From positions 1 to 37,335 of the forward strand of contig CANRLM010000020.1 in NCBI GenBank assembly GCA_947631435.1: DNA of 37,335 nt, given 5' to 3'. The stretch comes from an uncultured Akkermansia sp. (GTDB lineage Bacteria; Verrucomicrobiota; Verrucomicrobiia; Verrucomicrobiales; Akkermansiaceae). This document shows, piece after piece, positions 31,716 to 37,335 of this stretch. The translations under genes were made by a program, and so were the position numbers. Position 1 is the stretch's first letter, and every line of letters starts with the position of its first letter. Under the pieces are notes generated by a model that saw only the letters and a program-made list of their open reading frames with translations, was not told where the DNA came from and did not search any database.

Positions 31716-32270
31716 TCACTGCCCCCTGTGCAACAGGTTCTTGAGCCGCTTGGTAAGGGTTACTCTTGCCGCACTGGAGACTCGGTCCGTGAAGAGGCGT
31801 CCCTCCAGGTGGTCGCATTCATGCTGCAAACATCTCGCCAACAAACCTCCGCAATCAATTTCTAACACAGTGCCATCCAGCCTGGTGAGCTTCGCCCGGA
31901 CACGCTCCGGCCGCATCACCTGCGAGCGAATGCCCCGCACACTCAGACACCCTTCCGTGCAAAGTCCCTGTTTACCGTAGGGTTCCAATTCCGGATTTAT
32001 GAAAACGAGAGGCATGATATCGCGCATCGCCCTCTGCTCTCCATTTACTGTGACCATACTCATTTCCTCCTCTTCATCCTCAGGAATATCGATAACAACC
32101 ATACGGATACTCAGACCAACCTGTGGTGCAGCCAAACCTATTCCCTCAGCCGCATACATAGTCTCAAGCATGTTGACTCCAAGAGTGTTCATCTCCAAAT
32201 CAACGTGCTCCACCGGCGCACATGGTACCCTCAAAATCGGATCTCCGTACTGAGTGATTGGCAGCAGCAT
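31716..32270 (-). CDS. def: Peptide deformylase
   Basis: Metalloenzyme that removes the formyl group from N-terminal Met of new proteins. All three motifs are present (numbering from the ATG at 32270): GIGLAAPQ (43-50), EGCLS (106-110, metal ligand Cys108) and HECDH (150-154, metal ligands His150 and His154, catalytic Glu151). The insertion DIPEDEEEEMSMVTVNG between motifs is acidic and of normal position. The frame opens at 32294, but that ATG lies in the -10 box; the ATG at 32270 gives the family-typical MLLPITQYGDPILR start and 184 residues. It lies downstream of mutS but has its own promoter. Confidence 0.95.
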   Translation of the reverse strand: MLLPITQYGDPILRVPCAPVEHVDLEMNTLGVNMLETMYAAEGIGLAAPQVGLSIRMVVIDIPEDEEEEMSMVTVNGEQRAMRDIMPLVFINPELEPYGKQGLCTEGCLSVRGIRSQVMRPERVRAKLTRLDGTVLEIDCGGLLARCLQHECDHLEGRLFTDRVSSAARVTLTKRLKNLLHRGQ

Positions 32271-32284
32271 AACCTCGAGCTTCC

Positions 32285-32313
32285 ATTCTGCCACACGTCC
32301 CCTATCCTGTCAA
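32285..32313 (-). promoter_or_regulatory. def promoter
   Basis: Minus strand: perfect TTGACA (32313-32308), a 17-bp spacer and CAGAAT (32290-32285), with a very short leader of about 7 nt to the ATG at 32270. Confidence 0.6.
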
Positions 32314-32489
32314 GTCCCCGAAAATTTAACAGGTACACTCGAACGAAATCGCAGAGCTTCGAAGGGACCTCTGTAGGCGGCTGATTTTAGTCGCTCTTTG
32401 AACATAAAGAACCGGTAGTTACGTCCCCTGCACTGCGCCGCATTCATCCTGTCCGGGAATGCGTAGCGGAACCAAACCTCACGGAAGCT

Positions 32490-35045
32490 TCATATCCCGG
32501 GATCAAGGTCAGCAAAGAGGTCGAGCTGCGTCATATCTCCGGGGGGATTGGGTGTTGGGAGATTGTCGGTAGAAACTTCTTCGCGCGGGCGTCGTCTCTT
32601 CGTCGCGGGAGAAGTGGATTTTCCCGCAGCAGCATCAAGTTTCGATTCGCGCATACCGGCGCTCATCTCAAGGTGAGTCAGAATGTGTTTAGCTCGTTCA
32701 ATAATGCTCGTGGGCAATCCGGCAAGGCGAGCCACCTGGATGCCGTAAGATTTATCCGCCGGACCGGGTAAAACCTTGCGCAAAAAGATGATTTCATCTC
32801 GCCATTCGCGTACTTCTACGTGCCAGTTACCAATGGCAGGATGCGTATTCTGTAAATCCACCATCTCGTGATAATGAGTGGCGAAAAGCGTGCGTGCGCC
32901 AATGACATCGTGCAAATGTTCCGCCACAGCCCAGGCAATGGAGAGACCATCGTAAGTCGCCGTCCCGCGGCCTATCTCATCAAGCACCACCAAAGATCGC
33001 TCCCCGGCGTTGTTAAGGATGAGCGCGGTTTCGCTCATCTCTACCATGAATGTGGAACGTCCGCTGGCCAGATCATCACTGGCCCCTACACGGCAGAAAA
33101 TACGATCCACAACCCCTATACGTGCCTCCTCCGCTGGCACATAGCCACCCATTTGAGCCATCAGCACAATGAGAGCCACCTGACGAATGTAGGTGGATTT
33201 CCCTGCCATGTTCGGCCCGGTAAGCAAGATAATTCGATTTTGTTCCACCCCCATCTCCGTGTCATTCGGCACAAAGGAGTCCTCCTGCTGCACACGCTCG
33301 ATAACAGGGTGACGACCGTTCACAATATGCAAGTCACGAGAGTTATCCAGCACAGGGCGGCAATAGCGGTAGCGATGGGCTGTTTCAGCAAGTCCAAGCA
33401 GCGTATCCAGCTCTGCCAAAGCGGAGGAACTCCGCTGGATCTGTTCTAACTTTTCGCCGACAGCCTCCCTCAGGCGACCAAAAATCTCGTATTCCAACTG
33501 GTGCGAACGTTCGTCGGCCCCGAGAATAGTGCTCTCCATTTTCTTGAGTTCGTCGGTCACATAACGTTCGGCATTTGCGAGGGTTTGTTTCCGATGGTAG
33601 TGTTCCGGAACCTTGGAATAATGGGCCTTGGTCACCTCTATATAGTAACCAAATACGTTATTGAAACGAATCTTGAGCGAATCAATTCCCGTGGCTTTCC
33701 GCTCGCGAGCTTCCATCTCTGTCAGCCACACCTTGCCGTGGTGCGACGCCTTTCGCAACTCGTCCAACTGTGCGTCGTACCCCTCACGAATCATCCCCCC
33801 TTCTTTGATAGTGATCGGTGGTTCATCCACAAGTGCCCGGGTGAGCAGGTCAGTCAATTCCGAAAAATCACCAATTTTTTCTGCAAGTTCCCCAATTTTC
33901 TCCTCCTGCTGTCGCAATGTTGCCACATGCTCCGCCACTTTCGGCAGACGTTGCAGGGAAAGAGAAAGTCCCAATAGATCCCGCGCATTGCCTGTCCCCT
34001 GGGAAAGACGCGATGACAAGCGCTCGATATCGCGCACCCCCCTGAGTTCCTCCCCCAACTTGTTCATCAAAAAAGTATCCGACACCATCGCAGCGACGAT
34101 ATCCTGCCGCCGGCACAGCTCAACGAGATCGCACGTGGGATGAAGCACCCATTCGCGCAATAGTCTTGCCCCCATCGGGGTGCAAGTGTTGTCCAACACT
34201 CCCAATAGCGTGTTTTTTACCCCACTACGAGACTCCACGAGGTCGAGGTTCCTCCGACTCGCTGTGTCGATAAACACGATACGCTTGGTGGGCAGCAGAG
34301 AGAGACGACACAAATGTTCCGTACTGCGTCTCAATTGATTTTTGAGATAATGAAGGATCGCAGCGGCACAACTCAACGCTGCAGTGAGATGAGTGCAGCC
34401 AAAACCTTCCAGCGAATGCACGCGAAATTGGTTTTCCAGGCTGCTGCGTGCAAGAGCGGGTAAAAACGCATAAGCGTCGTATTTTTGGGTCACTGGTAGA
34501 GAAGAAAACTCCTCTGCCTGTTCGTCGCTCACAAGCAGCTCTGTGGGGCGGAGGCGCTCCAGCTCTTCGGCCATGTCCTCGTAGTTCTCAAAATCTGCCA
34601 CGTTGAAGTCACCTGTGCTGTGGTCCACACATGCCAACCCCCACGTTTTTTTCTCGCGATAACAAGCGGCAATGTAGTTGTGCTCCGCCTCATTCAGCAG
34701 GTTCATATCCGCCAATGTTCCGGCCGAAATGATACGAGTAATCTCCCGCTCCACAAGGCGTCCGGGTGTCGGTGCGGTCATCTGCTCTGCAATGGCCACT
34801 CGCTTACCCATCTTCACAATCTTGCTGATGTAGCTCTCTGCTGCATGGTACGGTACTCCGCACATCGGAATGCTCTGCCGTTTGGTCAGAGTGAGCCCAA
34901 GCGCCTGGGAACATGCCAGAGCATCGTCAAAAAACATCTCGTAAAAATCGCCCAAACGGAAAAATAGCCAAACGTCCTCGGGCAGTCGCTGCTTCATGCG
35001 CAGGTACTGATCCATCATGGGCGTTATGGAGCTACTCTCGGCCAT
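32490..35045 (-). CDS. mutS: DNA mismatch repair protein MutS
   Basis: Recognises mismatches and small loops and recruits MutL. The 851 residues are in the normal range (about 850). The mismatch-binding Phe-x-Glu is at 34-36 (FYE) in domain I, the lever/clamp region fills about 280-560, and the ATPase shows Walker A GPNMAGKS (610-617), the DEIGRGT Walker B/signature (689-695) and THYHE (723-727). The C-terminal tail after about 790 is variable and acidic, ending in LDLFADLDPGI. It has its own promoter with a short leader and no clear terminator before def. Identity is certain. Confidence 0.98.
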   Translation of the reverse strand: MAESSSITPMMDQYLRMKQRLPEDVWLFFRLGDFYEMFFDDALACSQALGLTLTKRQSIPMCGVPYHAAESYISKIVKMGKRVAIAEQMTAPTPGRLVEREITRIISAGTLADMNLLNEAEHNYIAACYREKKTWGLACVDHSTGDFNVADFENYEDMAEELERLRPTELLVSDEQAEEFSSLPVTQKYDAYAFLPALARSSLENQFRVHSLEGFGCTHLTAALSCAAAILHYLKNQLRRSTEHLCRLSLLPTKRIVFIDTASRRNLDLVESRSGVKNTLLGVLDNTCTPMGARLLREWVLHPTCDLVELCRRQDIVAAMVSDTFLMNKLGEELRGVRDIERLSSRLSQGTGNARDLLGLSLSLQRLPKVAEHVATLRQQEEKIGELAEKIGDFSELTDLLTRALVDEPPITIKEGGMIREGYDAQLDELRKASHHGKVWLTEMEARERKATGIDSLKIRFNNVFGYYIEVTKAHYSKVPEHYHRKQTLANAERYVTDELKKMESTILGADERSHQLEYEIFGRLREAVGEKLEQIQRSSSALAELDTLLGLAETAHRYRYCRPVLDNSRDLHIVNGRHPVIERVQQEDSFVPNDTEMGVEQNRIILLTGPNMAGKSTYIRQVALIVLMAQMGGYVPAEEARIGVVDRIFCRVGASDDLASGRSTFMVEMSETALILNNAGERSLVVLDEIGRGTATYDGLSIAWAVAEHLHDVIGARTLFATHYHEMVDLQNTHPAIGNWHVEVREWRDEIIFLRKVLPGPADKSYGIQVARLAGLPTSIIERAKHILTHLEMSAGMRESKLDAAAGKSTSPATKRRRPREEVSTDNLPTPNPPGDMTQLDLFADLDPGI

Positions 35046-35060
35046 TCAAATGCAGGTGCG

Positions 35061-35089
35061 AGTATAGCTCAAAATCCCCACCGTCGCAA
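35061..35089 (-). promoter_or_regulatory. mutS promoter
   Basis: Minus strand: TTGCGA (35089-35084), a 17-bp spacer and TATACT (35066-35061), with about 8 nt of leader before the ATG at 35045. Confidence 0.65.
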
Positions 35090-35097
35090 GTTTTATG

Positions 35098-35655
35098 TCA
35101 CCCGAATAAAACAGAGCCGTTTCTCGCAACGACTGATTGATTTTGCGGAAATAGCTGCGGTATGACTTGTCCCGCACTTCGCCCAATTTTTTCGTCCAGT
35201 TGCAGCAAGGCGCACGAATCCTTCCCGCATCGCAGTAGGTCTCTCAGGATTTCGTCCATGATGTCCTCAATTTGCACCCGTCGATGCACCACGGAGAGCA
35301 GTTGTTGCTCAGTAGCGAAGTCTCTTTCTTCCCGGCAGAGGGCGATAAGATTATCAAGGGCATTTGTGACGACTTTTTCGTGTTCCTTAGCGAGACGGAA
35401 GAGGTCAGTCGGACTCTCCCATGTGTATTTGGTCGGAGTAATGTTCGGCATTTTTGCCGCCACACGACGCTGCCCCATGTAATCAAGCAACCCCAGCGCG
35501 TGGGCACATTCTGAGTGATAGTGCATTCTCATCCAATGTCCCGCTCCGCTCATTCCGTATTCCTTCAGATCAACAGAGCAGGCAAGGTAAAGGAAAGCGG
35601 CATTGAATACCCTGTTCATCTGCTCATTTAATGCGTCGGCTATTCGAGGATTCAT
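35098..35655 (-). CDS. Ferritin-like protein with an incomplete ferroxidase centre
   Basis: A 185-residue four-helix ferritin of the bacterial FtnA type: LNEQMNRVFNAAFLYLACSVDLKEYG, WMRMHYHSECAHALGLLDYM and FRLAKEHEKVV are the first, second and third helices. Compared with FtnA, Glu49, His52 and Glu93 of the di-iron site are kept, but the position of Glu17 is Val16, the accessory Glu49 position is Ser48, and Glu130 of the C-site is Leu119 (Glu116 remains). Iron oxidation may therefore be weak or changed. The frame opens at 35694; the ATG at 35655 matches the family and has CACAAT 6 nt upstream. It is followed by mutS. Confidence 0.78.
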   Translation of the reverse strand: MNPRIADALNEQMNRVFNAAFLYLACSVDLKEYGMSGAGHWMRMHYHSECAHALGLLDYMGQRRVAAKMPNITPTKYTWESPTDLFRLAKEHEKVVTNALDNLIALCREERDFATEQQLLSVVHRRVQIEDIMDEILRDLLRCGKDSCALLQLDEKIGRSAGQVIPQLFPQNQSVVARNGSVLFG

Positions 35656-35774
35656 GCACTTATTGTGCCGCAAAATTCCGCACGGCGCCATCACTGTTAG
35701 CCGCCACCTTCTCTTCCTCTCACAAAATAGTGGAATGACAGTCGTCCGATCTCGCCTGTACCCTTGTAAAATTC

Positions 35775-35808
35775 AAAAAGGGTGCCCCCCGTGCAGGAGG
35801 AGCACCCT
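35775..35808 (-). terminator. HU gene terminator
   Basis: Arms AGGGTGC (35779-35785) and GCACCCT (35802-35808) with a 16-nt loop, followed on the minus strand by TTTTT ending at 35775. It lies 24 nt past the HU stop. Confidence 0.75.
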
Positions 35809-35832
35809 CTGAAAGAACAATCAGGAGAGAGA

Positions 35833-36132
35833 TTACTTCTTCTTGGCAACCTTCTTACCACCCTTCTTCTTGAAGACAGAGGAGGGTTTGAAGGCAAGCG
35901 TGGTGGAAGCAGCAATCTTCATGGTGGCGCCGGTTTGAGGATTGCGCCCAGTACGAGCGGAACGAGTCTTCATCTCGAACGTGCCAAACCCAATCAGCTG
36001 AACCTTGTCGCCACCCTTTACAGCAGCGGCAATAGAATCCAATACAGCACCCAGAGCGGCTTCAGCGCACTTTTTAGTAGCGCCTTTACCAAGCTTTGCC
36101 TGAATTTTCTCTACAAGTTGAGTCTTGTTCAT
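35833..36132 (-). CDS. HU family DNA-binding protein
   Basis: Small histone-like protein that bends and compacts DNA. The 99 residues have the HU/IHF core: MNKTQLVEKIQAKLGKG, the dimer helix, VQLIGFGTFEMKTRSARTGRNPQTGATMKIAAS with the DNA-intercalating arm (RNPQTG), and FKPS. A Lys-rich tail KKKGGKKVAKKK (about 88-99) extends beyond the usual 90 residues, as seen in several Verrucomicrobiota and in histone-like C-termini. It is monocistronic with a promoter close to the ATG and a terminator. Confidence 0.95.
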   Translation of the reverse strand: MNKTQLVEKIQAKLGKGATKKCAEAALGAVLDSIAAAVKGGDKVQLIGFGTFEMKTRSARTGRNPQTGATMKIAASTTLAFKPSSVFKKKGGKKVAKKK

Positions 36133-36140
36133 AGGCCCTC

Positions 36141-36168
36141 ATGGTAGCATTCCTGCCGGTTATTTCAA
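36141..36168 (-). promoter_or_regulatory. HU gene promoter
   Basis: Minus strand: TTGAAA (36168-36163), a 16-bp spacer and TACCAT (36146-36141), then 8 nt to the ATG at 36132. From 36169 to 36790 I see no convincing gene; short frames there look like chance. Confidence 0.5.
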
Positions 36169-36790
36169 GAGAAAAGTGAGGAAATTATGAAAAAGCACGC
36201 TGCCCCCACAACTTTTTCCCCACGAGCTTTCATCCCCTTCTACGATGCGCCCCGGAGCTATTTTACCTGAGGGAGGGTGTCTACTTCCCTCTCTACGCAC
36301 GCACATTTGCCCTTGATTTTGCCGCGCTTAAAATAGTAGAGAAGCTTCACAATGATTTTATTCTTAGCCTGTTGAATCCTCAATCTCCTCTTAATTTTCA
36401 AGCGTCTCCTCGTCCGGAAGTTTTTTATCCCCGATCCAGGATTTCTTTTTGTGGGACACACATAACAAAAATGGCCGCTTCAAATTTGACGACCTACACA
36501 TATTTTCACATTTCGTGAAGTCTCCTCTCAAGCCCTCCATGAAAGCGGATGGAAATGCAAAAAAAACTGAAAATGATTGGGACATAGAAAATATTTCCCG
36601 GCTATACACAGCCTCACGTTTTGTCTCCCCCTGCCTCTTAAGTGTTCAACTGATCCGGCGTGTCTCCCTCTTACCGTCCTACAGCCGGATACGCACCCTT
36701 TCAACTCTCATAACCGGAGATTATAATCCTCGTTTCTTGTACCGGGAAAACAGCGAGTCAAATTTTCTCTCCGGACAAAAAGCAACTCTG

Positions 36791-36853
36791 TTCTCGCTTA
36801 TTTGCTCATCTTAAGTGACATGTGGTTGATATTAACCCTTTATTTTTGAGGCA
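36791..36853 (+). repeat. 63-bp intergenic repeat, copy 2
   Basis: Second copy of the repeat at 3-65 (59 of 63 identical, same strand), ending in the 15-nt motif TTTATTTTTGAGGCA at 36839-36853. It lies about 130 nt upstream of the ankyrin-protein reading frame. Confidence 0.85.
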
Positions 36854-36953
36854 ACGCGCGTGTTCGTGAAATTTTTCACTTGCTTTGATAGGATAAAAGC
36901 TGATAGACTCCCTTTGTCTTTAAAACATTCTGTTATGACCCCATCCCTTCCTA

Positions 36954-36961
36954 CCCCCCCC
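36954..36961 (+). repeat. C8 tract at the start of the ankyrin-protein gene
   Basis: Eight C between the ATG at 36935 and the signal peptide. With eight C the ATG opens only a 16-codon peptide ending at TAA; with seven C it reads into the signal peptide and ankyrin repeats. Confidence 0.65.
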
Positions 36962-36983
36962 GTTTTCATTATTAGCTTATTGT

Positions 36984-37335
36984 AAGCGTTTTATAATCCT
37001 CGCCCTGACCTGTGTGCTGATCCTCGCTGGAGCGACAGGAGCGGCGGAAGAGGCTACAACGCAAGACGAGCCGCAACAGGGAGTGGAGCTCCTCTTCCCG
37101 GCGGGTACGGGGAAGCACGCGAAAGGCGCCAAGCTCAGCAAGGAGCAGAAGAAGGCGGCCGCTCTGCTCCAAAAGCTCAAGGCGATTGAAAAGGGCGGCA
37201 ACGTGAACGCCGCGGACAAGCTCGGGCAGACCGCCCTCATGCACGCCGCCGCGCAGGGCAACAAACTCGCCGTCTGCTGGCTCGTAGCAAAAGGCGCGGA
37301 TGCCACCATTAAGAGCAAGAAAGGGAAGACGGCGG
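36984..37335 (+). CDS. Secreted ankyrin-repeat protein, 5' end unclear, runs off the window
   Basis: The open frame begins KRFIILALTCVLILAGATGAAEE, given here as landmarks KRFIILALT and ATGAAEE: a typical signal peptide without its Met. A charged linker follows, then an ankyrin repeat: GGNVNAADKLGQTALMHAAAQGNKLAVCWLVAKGADATIKSKKGKTA, seen as LGQTALMHAAAQGN and LVAKGADATI. The gene continues past 37335. No ATG, GTG or TTG lies in frame between the stop at 36936 and this signal peptide. The ATG at 36935 would be in frame if the C8 tract at 36954-36961 were one base shorter. This may be phase variation, a sequencing error or a decayed start. Ankyrin repeats bind proteins; the partner is unknown. 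Confidence 0.7.

Noticed and set aside
32314..32489. Small RNA between mutS and def
   Set aside because: A short CAGAG/CTCTG stem is visible, but there is no promoter-terminator pair and no match to a known RNA.
36258..36461. Minus-strand 67-codon basic frame
   Set aside because: Very Lys/Arg-rich from AT-rich DNA, no start signal or promoter, and it overlaps other chance frames.
36449..36814. Plus-strand 121-codon frame in the gene-poor right end
   Set aside because: It runs into the 63-bp repeat, lacks any domain pattern and has no promoter or ribosome site.

Overview
The window looks like a chromosomal segment of a Verrucomicrobiota bacterium close to Akkermansia. The clearest clue is the large autotransporter at 7200-10139, which starts with MKLHLPHLLRN and ends in a beta-barrel closing on Phe, the style of the many Akkermansia autotransporters. 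A type III glutamine synthetase, mostly missing Shine-Dalgarno sites and about 55% GC in genes fit this. No rRNA, CRISPR array, insertion sequence or prophage is visible; most genes are housekeeping, with accessory pieces between them.

Layout. 1-5.1 kb: repeat-bearing leader, trxB, a Sel1 lipoprotein, then (minus) the nrdR - ATP-cone-like - mntP operon, divergent from a D,D-carboxypeptidase. 5.1-7.0 kb: bipA/typA and a DUF456 membrane protein. 7.2-10.7 kb: the autotransporter and a 540-bp upstream region holding a 24-bp inverted-repeat pair around its promoter region. 10.7-13.4 kb: glnN with an almost perfect sigma-54 promoter, and rpsO. 13.5-16.7 kb: a Ktr/Trk potassium uptake operon with a HAD phosphatase. 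16.7-21.4 kb: UvrD/PcrA helicase, a small AT-rich membrane protein, and nadC-dprA. 21.5-25.8 kb: SnoaL-like protein, acyl-ACP thioesterase, secreted alpha/beta hydrolase divergent from a LysR regulator, and an AEC transporter coupled to a secreted glycosidase (25.8-28.5 kb). 28.9 kb: tRNA-Leu(AAG). 29.3-31.7 kb: RelE-like protein with an ABC-2 permease, and a squalene/phytoene synthase family enzyme. 31.7-36.1 kb: def, mutS, a ferritin-like protein and HU. The right end is a gene-poor 800 bp and the start of a secreted ankyrin-repeat protein running off the window.

Two regulatory themes stand out. First, at least seven genes have a good -35/-10 promoter whose -10 box ends 6-7 nt before a start codon, implying leaderless mRNAs; this moves several start codons inward from the longest open frame (trxB, dacA, nadC, squalene synthase). 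Second, surface and nitrogen genes have elaborate upstream regions: a possible invertible promoter at the autotransporter, and a sigma-54 promoter with a distal dyad at glnN. A 63-bp repeat near both window ends, a related 15-nt motif, and several long C tracts remain unexplained. All product calls come from reading motifs; no database search was run.
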